Shown here: piece after piece, positions 1-5,303 of the stretch
Numbering within the stretch: the stretch's first letter is position 1
How the letters are laid out: each line of letters starts with the position of its first letter
NCBI GenBank assembly: GCA_021789355.1
Contig: JAJYJR010000448.1
Coordinates: 1-5,303, forward strand
Source: Chloroflexota bacterium
GTDB lineage: Bacteria; Chloroflexota; Limnocylindria; Limnocylindrales; CSP1-4
Reading direction: 5' to 3'
Length of the DNA stretch: 5,303 bases
The notes under the pieces: model-generated
The model's input: only the letters and a program-made list of their open reading frames with translations
Database searches by the model: none
What the model was told of the DNA's origin: nothing
Made by a program: the position numbers and the translations under genes

Positions 1-27
1 AAGCACGCGGGCGACCATGCGTCGGGC

Positions 28-32
28 GGAGG
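28..32 (+). promoter_or_regulatory. Shine-Dalgarno element of the helix-turn-helix gene
   Basis: GGAGG ends 5 nt before ATG 38. It is the reason for preferring this start over the in-frame ATG at 17, which is preceded by GCGGGCGACC with no purine-rich anti-16S match. Confidence 0.6.
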
Positions 33-37
33 CGGCG

Positions 38-391
38 ATGCCGCAGCCCCGGGAGAGGCCGGCGCAGGCACGCCGAAGACGAGTGGGGGCGACGCGGGCG
101 GGTCGGACGCCCACTGACGTGCCGAAGCCGCCATCCGACTGGATCACCCTGGCGGACGCAGCCCGTATCCTGACCGCCGCGAACATCCGGGTGAGCCCGT
201 CGACCCTGGGGCGGTGGGCCAGGGAGGGGCGGATCCAGAGCGCGCGTCCCGGGCGACTCATCTACGTTCGGCGATCCCAGGTCAGGGCGATGCTGCGCCC
301 GCGGGGACGGGGAGGGATACCGGACGTGCCGCTCCCGGCCCCTTCTGACGCCCCCGGGCAGGAGGCGCTGTTCGAGGGGCTGGAGGACTAG
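38..391 (+). CDS. Small excisionase-type helix-turn-helix DNA-binding protein
   Basis: The 117-aa product probably binds DNA as a small regulator or accessory factor; its target is unknown. Residues 1-33 are basic and Pro-rich, with eight Arg in the first 23. Residues 34-86 form a MerR/excisionase-like winged helix-turn-helix: first helix TLADAARIL (37-45), recognition helix around STLGRWAREGRI (55-66), then a wing with GRLIYVRR and a closing helix SQVRAML. The tail (87-117) is Pro/Gly-rich and ends acidic, with QEALF at 108-112. ATG 38 is chosen because GGAGG lies 5 nt upstream. An in-frame ATG at 17 has no such element, and the frame is open to the window edge, so a longer start remains possible. 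The stop codon abuts the next gene's TTG start, so the two are probably co-transcribed. No integrase or attachment site is visible, so 'excisionase' describes only the fold. Confidence 0.72.
   Translation: MPQPRERPAQARRRRVGATRAGRTPTDVPKPPSDWITLADAARILTAANIRVSPSTLGRWAREGRIQSARPGRLIYVRRSQVRAMLRPRGRGGIPDVPLPAPSDAPGQEALFEGLED
382..386 (+). promoter_or_regulatory. Shine-Dalgarno element deciding the TTG start at 392
   Basis: GGAGG lies inside the last codons of the upstream helix-turn-helix gene, and 5 nt separate it from TTG 392. The spacing equals that at the upstream gene. With the directly abutting stop codon (TAG 389-391), this supports a rare TTG start and coupled translation of the pair. 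Confidence 0.6.
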
Positions 392-1306
392 TTGGGCGCG
401 GGCCGCGAGGACAGGGCCCGGCTCCGGCGTCTCGAGCCGCGCGCGGGGTCCAGGCTCGCGCGGCTGATCGCCCGTGTCGGGGGCGACGAGCACGCGGTCG
501 AGCTTCGCGACCTGCTGGACGAGTTCTCGGAGATCGGAGGGGACCTGCTCTCGGCGGCCCTGGCACTCCGCGCGCTGGTCGGGTTCCTGGTGACGCTGTT
601 GCTGCTTGCCGTCGGGGTGGGCGTCCTCTCCGACGATCCGACCGTACGGACGGCGATCGTCGAGCGTGCGGGGGGGCTGGTGCCCGGCCTGGAGGTGCCG
701 GTGCGGAGCATGTTGCGTGAGCTGTCCTCCGGCAGGGCGACGTACTCGACGCTCGCCCTGCTGGGGCTGGCGTGGACCACCGGCGGGGTGTACGGGGCGC
801 TCGACGACGCGCTGCGCCGTGTCTTCCCCGGCGGGCGCCCACGCGGCATGGTGGAGCGCCGGCTGCGAGGGTTGCTGGCGGTGGCGCTTATCTTCGGATC
901 GGTCGCCGTCCTCCTCGTGCTCGGCGCCGTGTGGTCAGCGGTCGAGAGCCACCTGCTCCCGGCCGACGTCACTGCCTGGCGGATCGCCAACCCGGTCGCC
1001 GGCGCCGTGATCGCGAGCGGTGTCGTCCTGGTCGTCTACCGCGTCGTTCCGACGGCGCCCCCGACCCTGCGCGAGGCGGGTGTGCCGGCGGTCGTCGCCG
1101 GAACCACCGTCGCGGTCATGACCGCGGCCTACGCGCTGATCGCGCCGCGCCTGGTGGGGGCACTGAACGTGTTCGGGACGGTCGCGGCCGTGATCGGCAC
1201 GCTGCTCTGGCTCGCGTGGGTCTTCCGGGTGATCCTGATGGCGGGGTTATGGGCGTGCAGGCGACGGGATGCGCAGGGGGTCCCGGAGACGCCCGGGGTC
1301 GTCTGA
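392..1306 (+). CDS. YihY/BrkB (UPF0761) family integral membrane protein
   Basis: This 304-aa inner-membrane protein belongs to the YihY/BrkB family, whose biochemical activity is not established (older names such as 'ribonuclease BN' are misassignments). A basic N-terminus and amphipathic region (1-58) precede about six hydrophobic segments, near residues 59-79, 119-138, 158-181, 198-217, 231-252 and 262-287. The best family match is the C-terminal half: VVYRVVPTAPPTLREA (214-229), which matches the loop where the family has a 'LYR..P' motif, then a Gly/Ala-rich helix, then NVFGTVAAVIGTLLWLAWV (259-277), the counterpart of the family's 'YGSLAAVIALLLWLY'. The first membrane helix is divergent and lacks the usual Pro after 'LF'. 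The length is typical of the family. TTG is used as the start, supported by GGAGG and the abutting upstream stop. The gene ends in a convergent hairpin region. Confidence 0.82.
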   Translation: MGAGREDRARLRRLEPRAGSRLARLIARVGGDEHAVELRDLLDEFSEIGGDLLSAALALRALVGFLVTLLLLAVGVGVLSDDPTVRTAIVERAGGLVPGLEVPVRSMLRELSSGRATYSTLALLGLAWTTGGVYGALDDALRRVFPGGRPRGMVERRLRGLLAVALIFGSVAVLLVLGAVWSAVESHLLPADVTAWRIANPVAGAVIASGVVLVVYRVVPTAPPTLREAGVPAVVAGTTVAVMTAAYALIAPRLVGALNVFGTVAAVIGTLLWLAWVFRVILMAGLWACRRRDAQGVPETPGVV

Positions 1307-1333
1307 AGCGTCGGGCGGCGACGGTGACGACCC
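1296..1333. terminator. Nested inverted repeat between convergent genes, possible bidirectional terminator
   Basis: GGGTCGTC (1296-1303) is perfectly complementary to GACGACCC (1326-1333). Inside it, CGTCG (1309-1313) pairs with CGACG (1319-1323) around the loop GGCGG. The structure spans the stop codon of the BrkB-family gene and ends 11 nt before the end of the convergent zinc-ribbon gene, so it would form a stem in either transcript. No T-tract follows on either strand, so it is not a textbook intrinsic terminator. Position and symmetry are the main support. Confidence 0.4.
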
Positions 1334-1344
1334 GATGCGCCGTG

Positions 1345-2526
1345 TCAGGCCTGGCGAGCCCCGCAGCGACGGCAGAACCGGGCGCTGGCGGAGAGCGGCA
1401 GGCCGCAGCCAGCGCAGGCCTGGATCCCGGAGCCGGGACGGGTCACGAGATCGCGCGTGGATTCCTCCCAGACGCTCCGAGTTACGCGCAACGAGACCTG
1501 CGGATGCGGGGTCTCGCCGCGATGCAGCAGGCGGGCCGTGGAGCCGGGCGAGGCCGTGACACGCTCCTGTGGGAGCGCCTGGGGGGCGGGAGGCCAGCCG
1601 GCGGGGGCCGGACGTGACTCGTCGGGGGCGACGATCTGCCAGGGCGTCGGACCGGGGGCCGGGGGCTGGGGCGGGTGCAGGGGGACGCGGGGTGGGCGGA
1701 GCGGGGTCTGCGGCTTCTGCATCGGCTGCTGCGTCGGCGCAGCGGCCGGCTCCCCGGGCGGGGGCGGCACCCGAGCGGGCTCCACCGGCGAGCGGGTCCC
1801 GGGCTCGATGGGGGCCTCGGTCGCGGCGCGGGGGAACGGGAGCTCGGGCAGCTCAGGCGGTTGCGCGACAGGGGTCTCGACCTCGGCCGCGGTCGAGGTC
1901 GAGATCGGGGCCGCGGCCATGACCTCGGCCGGCGTCGCTGCCTCGGCCGGCGGCTGGACCTCGGCCGGCGCCTCGAGTTCGATCGGTGGTTGGATCTCGA
2001 CCGGCGCTTCGAGGTCGACCGGCGGCTCGATCGCGACCTCGGCCTGGATCTCGGTTCCACGCACGGCCTCGACCGCTGCCGCCGGCTGCGGGAGTGCCTC
2101 CACGGCGGACGGCTCCAGGCCCCGGACGGCCTGCGGCGCCGGTTCCACGATGGTCTCCAGCCTGCTCAGCGCGGCCTGCAGTTCGCGCTGCTCGAGCGGA
2201 TCGGGAACTCCGGGCATGGGCGCGCACGTGCGGCACCGTCCCGCGGCCTCGTTCCAGCAGTCGCGGCAGGTGTACTGGCGGCAGGTGAAGCAGAAATTGA
2301 AGGTGTCGTGGAACGCCTGCAGCTGGATCCCGGACGCCTGCCGCTCACGCTCGCGACGGGCCTCGGCGAGCGCCTCGTCGAGGGACTCGTCCGAGGTGAG
2401 GTAGTTGCGGACGCCGCGCGCCAGCGTCTGGGCACGGGACAGCGGGCCGCTGGCGGGCGCAGCCGATTCGAACGTGAACTTGGCGCCGCACCGCTCGCAG
2501 TACGACTCGGTGAGGATCTCGGACAT
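1345..2526 (-). CDS. Hypothetical protein with N- and C-terminal CxxC zinc-binding modules joined by a long Pro/Ala/Glu linker
   Basis: I cannot assign a function to this 393-aa protein. All twelve cysteines form six CxxC pairs: C10/C13, C79/C82, C87/C90, C98/C101, C371/C374 and C385/C388. That is enough for three Cys4 zinc sites. The N-terminal module (1-101) starts YCERCGAKF, has a charged helical insert with many Arg/Glu (45-63), then FCFTCRQYTCRDCW and GRCRTC. Residues 102-368 look disordered: Pro, Ala, Glu and Val-rich, with a 12-residue repeat at 168-203 and more neutral Pro/Gln/Arg content near 250-295. The C-terminus (371-393) is a classic short zinc ribbon, CAGCGLPLSASARFCRRCGARQA. 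There is no signal peptide or membrane helix, so it is likely cytoplasmic, perhaps a scaffold. It is divergent from the FHA/SEDS operon. ATG 2526 begins a well-formed N-terminus, but no strong Shine-Dalgarno precedes it. Confidence 0.82.
   Translation of the reverse strand: MSEILTESYCERCGAKFTFESAAPASGPLSRAQTLARGVRNYLTSDESLDEALAEARRERERQASGIQLQAFHDTFNFCFTCRQYTCRDCWNEAAGRCRTCAPMPGVPDPLEQRELQAALSRLETIVEPAPQAVRGLEPSAVEALPQPAAAVEAVRGTEIQAEVAIEPPVDLEAPVEIQPPIELEAPAEVQPPAEAATPAEVMAAAPISTSTAAEVETPVAQPPELPELPFPRAATEAPIEPGTRSPVEPARVPPPPGEPAAAPTQQPMQKPQTPLRPPRVPLHPPQPPAPGPTPWQIVAPDESRPAPAGWPPAPQALPQERVTASPGSTARLLHRGETPHPQVSLRVTRSVWEESTRDLVTRPGSGIQACAGCGLPLSASARFCRRCGARQA
1918..2025 (-). repeat. Three tandem 36-bp units encoding a 12-residue acidic Pro-rich repeat
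   Basis: Within the zinc-ribbon gene, three in-frame 36-bp units encode PPVDLEAPVEIQ, PPIELEAPAEVQ and PPAEAATPAEVM (residues 168-203). The first two coding units (plus-strand 1990-2025 and 1954-1989) match at 29 of 36 bases. The third is more diverged. The pattern indicates internal duplication of a linker segment. It is part of the coding sequence, not a mobile repeat. Confidence 0.7.
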
Positions 2527-2583
2527 CCAGCGAGGACCCTTGCTTGGCAGAGCAGCCTACAGATTACAGGCATCTGCGCGCGC

Positions 2584-2589
2584 GTTATA
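2584..2589 (-). promoter_or_regulatory. Candidate -10 box for the zinc-ribbon gene
   Basis: On the minus strand this reads TATAAC, five of six matches to TATAAT, in otherwise GC-rich DNA. It would place the transcription start near 2577 and give a leader of about 50 nt before ATG 2526. No -35 hexamer is seen at 16-18 nt; a TTGGAC lies too far away (25 nt). An imperfectly spaced palindrome, CAGAT-N7-ATCTG (2560-2576), would fall at the start of the transcript. This is a motif-based guess only. Confidence 0.35.
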
Positions 2590-2685
2590 CCCGCCGTCCG
2601 TCCGCCGAGGGGCGGTCCAAACGTCCCGCTCTCGCGGCCGCCGGGTCGCCACCGGCCGGAGGCTCCCGGAACCCCGGAGTCCGAG

Positions 2686-2694
2686 TGCTAGACT
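2686..2694 (+). promoter_or_regulatory. Candidate extended -10 promoter of the FHA/SEDS operon (near-leaderless)
   Basis: TGCTAGACT is an extended -10: TGn followed by TAGACT, which keeps the key T, A and final T. A start about 7 nt downstream would fall near 2701, only a few bases before ATG 2705. No Shine-Dalgarno is present between this box and the ATG, which fits a leaderless or nearly leaderless mRNA. No clear -35 hexamer is visible, which extended -10 promoters tolerate. Confidence 0.45.
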
Positions 2695-2704
2695 CGGCCA
2701 TCCG

Positions 2705-3466
2705 ATGAACGGCCCACTCGCCGCGCTCGAGCGGCTCTTTGAGCGCATCTTCGAGCGTCCCGCGGCGCGGCTGTTCGGGGCTGGCGTCGAGCCCGTCCAG
2801 GTGCGCCATCGACTCGAACGCGCAATGGACGGCACGCAGCACTCGCAGGGCGGATACGCGCCGGACCGGTACACCGTCAGGGTGAACCCCGGCGACCTCG
2901 CCGGCCTCGGCGACACTGTCCCGTCCTTTGCCGTCGCCCTCGTCGCCCACGCCCGCAGCCAGGGGTACCGGCTGCCGGGGCGGCCGACCGTCGAGCTCGT
3001 CGGCGACCCGAGGGTGGCGGCCGGCGATCTGGTCGTGGAGGCGGGCTTCGGGACCGACGGCGGCCACGCGCGGGCGGGAGCCGTGGGTCGACCGGGCGGC
3101 GCACCCGTCGGCGATCTCGGGCAGGCTCCGTCCGGCGCGACGATGGTGTTCGAGGTGCCGCAGGCCCGCGTACCGTACGCGACGCTGCGGGTGGAGTCGC
3201 CGGGCGTCGCGCCACGCGAGTTCCCCCTCCGTACGCCGAGCGTGCGAATCGGGCGCGGCGAGGAGAACGAGCTCGTATTGCCCGACTCGCGCATCTCTCG
3301 CGCGCACGGCCTTCTCTCCGCGCGGCAGGGCGGCCTCGTGTACACGGACCTCGCCAGCACGAACGGCTCCTTCGTGAACGGGGCCCGGGTCAGCGAGGTG
3401 GCCCTGGGGCCCGGAGACGTCCTGCGGCTTGGCGACACGACCGTGACGATCGCCCGCGGCCGATGA
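2705..3466 (+). CDS. fhaA: FhaA-like protein: DUF3662 (FhaA N-terminal) domain plus FHA domain
   Basis: This 253-aa cytoplasmic phosphothreonine reader belongs to the FhaA type, which in actinobacteria links Ser/Thr-kinase signalling to peptidoglycan synthesis. Residues 1-115 are the FhaA_N/DUF3662 domain: LERLFERIFERPAARLFG near the start, then the family-like pattern of ERAMD (38-42) followed by APDRYTVRVNPGDL (52-65). A short Gly/Ala linker (116-155) leads to an FHA domain (about 158-250). It has the phosphopeptide-binding set G183-R184, S198-R199-A-H201 and STNGSFVNG (218-226). The linker is much shorter than in mycobacterial FhaA, which is about twice this length. The frame is open upstream to 2405, but those residues are shadow of the divergent gene; ATG 2705 opens exactly at the conserved domain. 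The stop overlaps the next ATG (ATGA). Confidence 0.9.
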   Translation: MNGPLAALERLFERIFERPAARLFGAGVEPVQVRHRLERAMDGTQHSQGGYAPDRYTVRVNPGDLAGLGDTVPSFAVALVAHARSQGYRLPGRPTVELVGDPRVAAGDLVVEAGFGTDGGHARAGAVGRPGGAPVGDLGQAPSGATMVFEVPQARVPYATLRVESPGVAPREFPLRTPSVRIGRGEENELVLPDSRISRAHGLLSARQGGLVYTDLASTNGSFVNGARVSEVALGPGDVLRLGDTTVTIARGR

Positions 3467-3930
3467 ACCTCCCGGGCGGGATCGACACGTTCGCGCTGAG
3501 CCTGTGGCTGCTGCGCCTGGCGTTCCTCGGTGCCCTCTACCTGTTCCTGCTGTCGGTCGGGCGCCTGCTCCTGCGCGATCTCCGCAGCGTGTCGGCCACG
3601 GCACCGGGCGAACTCGGCCGGCTCGTCGTGGTCTCGTCGTTCGCCGGCGGGCCGCCGTCCGGCGCGTCTTACGCCCTGGACGCGGTGACCACGATCGGGC
3701 GCGACGTCAACAACACCATCGCGATCGACGATCCGTTCCTGTCGGCGGACCACGCGGTCCTCACGTTCCGGGGCCGGAGCTGGTACCTGGAGGACCGGGG
3801 CAGCACCAATGGCACGTATCTGAACGGCGCACCGATCGCGGGTGTCGCACCGCTCGGGTTCGGCGACGAGGTACAGGCGGGCCAGCTCCGGGTGCGGCTT
3901 GACCGGCCGCGACCCCCGCGGGCCGCATGA
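3463..3930 (+). CDS. fhaB: FhaB-like membrane-anchored FHA domain protein
   Basis: This 155-aa protein has one N-terminal membrane helix (about 11-33, ALSLWLLRLAFLGALYLFLL) followed by basic residues (R34, R38, R41), so the FHA domain should face the cytoplasm. The FHA domain (about 68-147) has G79-R80, the S94-A-D-H97 stretch and STNGTYLNG (114-122). The Arg often found after the Ser in 'SRxH' is Ala here, but the main binding residues R80, S94 and N116 are kept. Domain order and size match actinobacterial FhaB/FipA, a phosphothreonine reader acting at the cell-wall and division machinery. Its ATG overlaps the fhaA stop as ATGA, and its own stop overlaps the next ATG in the same way. No Shine-Dalgarno is seen, so translation probably depends on coupling. 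Confidence 0.9.
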   Translation: MNLPGGIDTFALSLWLLRLAFLGALYLFLLSVGRLLLRDLRSVSATAPGELGRLVVVSSFAGGPPSGASYALDAVTTIGRDVNNTIAIDDPFLSADHAVLTFRGRSWYLEDRGSTNGTYLNGAPIAGVAPLGFGDEVQAGQLRVRLDRPRPPRAA

Positions 3931-5303
3931 ACGTGATCTCCCCGGCCGCCGCGCGGCAGCTCGGGATCGAAGTGCGTCCGCGCCTTCGCCGCCGCGAGCT
4001 GGCGCTGCTGGCGATCGTCGCGATCGCGCTCGTCCTGGGCCGGGCGTCGCTGGCGTCCACCCTGGCCGGCCACCTGGCGCTGGGCGACATGCGGTTGCTC
4101 GGCCTGTATCTCGGCGGGATCCTGGCCGTCCACGTCGCGTTCGTGCTGACCGGCCGCCGAATGGACCAGGTCCTGCTCCCGACCGTGGCGCTGCTGGGAG
4201 GGCTCTCGCTGCTCGTCATGGAGCGGCTCCCGCAGGACCTGGTGGTCCAGCGGTTCGTGGGTCGCGACTTCGGGCTGGCGCAGCTCCAGCTGGGCTGGCT
4301 GCTGCTGTCGCTGGTGCTGCTGGGCGCCCTCGCCATCGTGGTGCGCAGCGACAACTGGCTGCGGCTGTACAAGTACACGTGGGCCGCGGCGGGAATCGCG
4401 CTGCTGCTGGCGGTGTTCGTGTTCGGCCGGGACGTCAACGGCGCCCAGCTGGACCTGTGCCTGGGCCCGGTCTGCGGTCAGCCCTCTGAGCCGCTCAAGG
4501 TGATCATGGTCGTGTTCCTCGCCGGCTACCTCGCCGAGAACCGGGAACTCCTCGCCGGTGCCAGCACGCGCGTGGGACCGCTCCGCCTCCCGCCCCTGCC
4601 GTACCTCGCGCCGATGCTCGCGATGCTCGGCATCGCGCTGGCGGTGGTCACCTTCCAGCACGACCTCGGTTCCGCGCTGCTGTACTTCGCGGTCTTCCTG
4701 CTCCTCCTGTACATCGCCACAGCCCGGGTGAGTTACGTGGCCCTGGGGCTGCTGCTGTTCCTGGCTGGGAGCGCGGTCCTGTACGAGGTCTACCCCGTGG
4801 TGCGGCTCCGGGTCGATATCTGGCTGAACCCCTGGAGCGACCCGCAGGGCGCCGGCTACCAGACCCTGCGTGCCCTCTACGCGCTGGGGACCGGCGGGAT
4901 CCTCGGCACCGGGCTGGGCGCCGGCCTGCCGTCGGTCGGGTCGGTTCCCGCGATCCCCGTCATCCAGAGCGATTTCGTCTTCACCGCGATCGCCGAGGAG
5001 ATGGGGATGCTCGGCGCGCTGGCGGTCCTGGCGTGTTACCTGGTGATCGCGGAGCGCGGACTTCGCATCGCCGCCACCGCGCAGGATGACTTCCGGGCGC
5101 TGCTGGCCGCAGGGCTCACGCTGGTGGTCGTGGTGCAGGCCGCCATCATCGTGGGGGGGAACATCAAGCTCGTGCCCCTCACGGGCATCACCCTGCCGTT
5201 CGTGAGCTACGGCGGCAGCTCGCTGGTCGCCAACGCGCTCGTGGTCGGCCTGCTGCTCGCGCTGAGCGATCGCGGCGTGGAGCCCCCGCCTCCACCAAAG
5301 GCC
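3927..5303 (+). CDS. SEDS family peptidoglycan glycosyltransferase (RodA/FtsW type), 3' end beyond the window
   Basis: The frame is open for 459 codons to the last base. SEDS proteins polymerise lipid II into glycan strands, working with a class B penicillin-binding protein. About twelve membrane helices are visible, starting near residue 22, which is two more at the N-terminus than the usual ten-helix core; mycobacterial RodA is similarly long. Family marks are PSEPLK (186-191), QHDLGSA (244-250), LNPWSDPQGAGYQ (300-312), IQSDFVFTAIAEEMG (346-360) and FVSYGGSS (425-432). D349 corresponds to the catalytic Asp in the large extracellular loop of RodA/FtsW. Two cysteines, C178 and C183, sit in the loop just before PSE. 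The end is Pro-rich (PPPPPKA), so little is missing. ATG 3927 overlaps the fhaB stop. Context next to fhaA-fhaB favours a RodA role, but FtsW cannot be excluded. Confidence 0.92.
   Translation, partial: MNVISPAAARQLGIEVRPRLRRRELALLAIVAIALVLGRASLASTLAGHLALGDMRLLGLYLGGILAVHVAFVLTGRRMDQVLLPTVALLGGLSLLVMERLPQDLVVQRFVGRDFGLAQLQLGWLLLSLVLLGALAIVVRSDNWLRLYKYTWAAAGIALLLAVFVFGRDVNGAQLDLCLGPVCGQPSEPLKVIMVVFLAGYLAENRELLAGASTRVGPLRLPPLPYLAPMLAMLGIALAVVTFQHDLGSALLYFAVFLLLLYIATARVSYVALGLLLFLAGSAVLYEVYPVVRLRVDIWLNPWSDPQGAGYQTLRALYALGTGGILGTGLGAGLPSVGSVPAIPVIQSDFVFTAIAEEMGMLGALAVLACYLVIAERGLRIAATAQDDFRALLAAGLTLVVVVQAAIIVGGNIKLVPLTGITLPFVSYGGSSLVANALVVGLLLALSDRGVEPPPPPKA

Larger units (their letters stand above)
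2527..2704. other. Divergent intergenic region between the zinc-ribbon gene and the FHA/SEDS operon
   Basis: This 178-bp gap is the only substantial non-coding stretch in the window and must carry promoters for both directions. It contains the two -10 candidates, a short CAGAT-N7-ATCTG palindrome (2560-2576) and a GCGCGCGCG run (2576-2584). I find no terminator, riboswitch-like structure or small RNA gene in it. Confidence 0.6.

Noticed and set aside
17..37. ATG 17 as start of the helix-turn-helix gene
   Set aside because: It has no Shine-Dalgarno and adds only seven unremarkable residues. ATG 38 has GGAGG at 5 nt. It is not fully excluded because the frame is open to the edge.
38..391. Evidence for an integrated mobile element from the excisionase-like fold
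   Set aside because: No integrase, attachment repeats, tRNA gene or composition change is visible, and this fold is common in ordinary regulators.
282..990. Minus-strand frames opposite the BrkB-family gene
   Set aside because: They are Arg/Pro/Ser-rich shadows without motifs. The plus frame has regular membrane helices and a ribosome site.
2663..2679. Imperfect palindrome CTCCCGG-AAC-CCCGGAG upstream of the fhaA -10 box
   Set aside because: The arms contain a mismatch and the GC-rich background produces many such near-palindromes.
1457..2691. Long plus-strand open frames opposite the zinc-ribbon gene (including 1457-2404 and 1675-2691), rich in Gly/Ser/Ala or Arg/Leu
   Set aside because: They are low-complexity mirror translations of the repeat-rich minus-strand linker in GC-rich DNA where stops are rare. 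No domain-like pattern is seen, whereas the minus-strand frame has six CxxC motifs.
2405..2704. N-terminal extension of fhaA by 100 residues
   Set aside because: It overlaps the divergent gene's start region, has no domain character, and the DUF3662 domain begins right at ATG 2705.
3669..4661. 330-aa minus-strand frame rich in Gln/His/Arg/Asp opposite fhaB and the SEDS gene
   Set aside because: Its composition is that of an antisense shadow. The plus-strand SEDS frame carries all family motifs over the same bases.

Overview
This is a very GC-rich window with G/C at most third codon positions. It carries six protein genes and no visible RNA gene, CRISPR array or insertion sequence. The gene set is a DUF3662+FHA protein, a short membrane-anchored FHA protein and a SEDS glycosyltransferase in one overlapping operon. 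Beside them sits a zinc-ribbon protein with a proline-rich linker. This suggests a high-GC Gram-positive-like or monoderm lineage. The look of the proteins, and the lack of a PP2C phosphatase gene between fhaB and the SEDS gene, make a Chloroflexota lineage (Limnocylindria/Ellin6529-like) my best guess, with an actinobacterium second. This placement is inference, not something the sequence proves.

Left part (1-1333), plus strand: a small excisionase-type helix-turn-helix protein is followed without any gap by a BrkB/YihY-family membrane protein. Both starts (ATG 38 and TTG 392) have a GGAGG Shine-Dalgarno element exactly 5 nt upstream. The pair ends at a nested inverted repeat (1296-1333) that fills most of the short gap before a convergent gene.

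Middle (1345-2526), minus strand: a 393-aa protein whose twelve cysteines form six CxxC knuckles. They lie in an N-terminal cluster and a C-terminal zinc ribbon, separated by about 270 residues of Pro/Ala/Glu-rich linker that contains a three-copy 12-residue tandem repeat. A 178-bp divergent intergenic region (2527-2704) follows. It holds a good extended -10 element for the rightward operon and a TATAAC box for the leftward gene.

Right part (2705-5303), plus strand: fhaA, fhaB and a RodA/FtsW-type gene are joined by two ATGA stop/start overlaps. None has a Shine-Dalgarno sequence, and the first is probably read from a nearly leaderless mRNA. In the related actinobacterial cluster, FHA proteins read Ser/Thr-kinase phosphorylation and connect it to peptidoglycan synthesis by RodA and a class B penicillin-binding protein. 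The same logic probably applies here, with a transpeptidase and/or kinase gene expected just beyond the right edge. The SEDS reading frame is still open at the last base but has passed its last conserved motif and reached a proline-rich tail, so it is nearly complete.

I see no clearly new biological system. The least explained item is the zinc-ribbon/linker protein divergent from the cell-wall operon.
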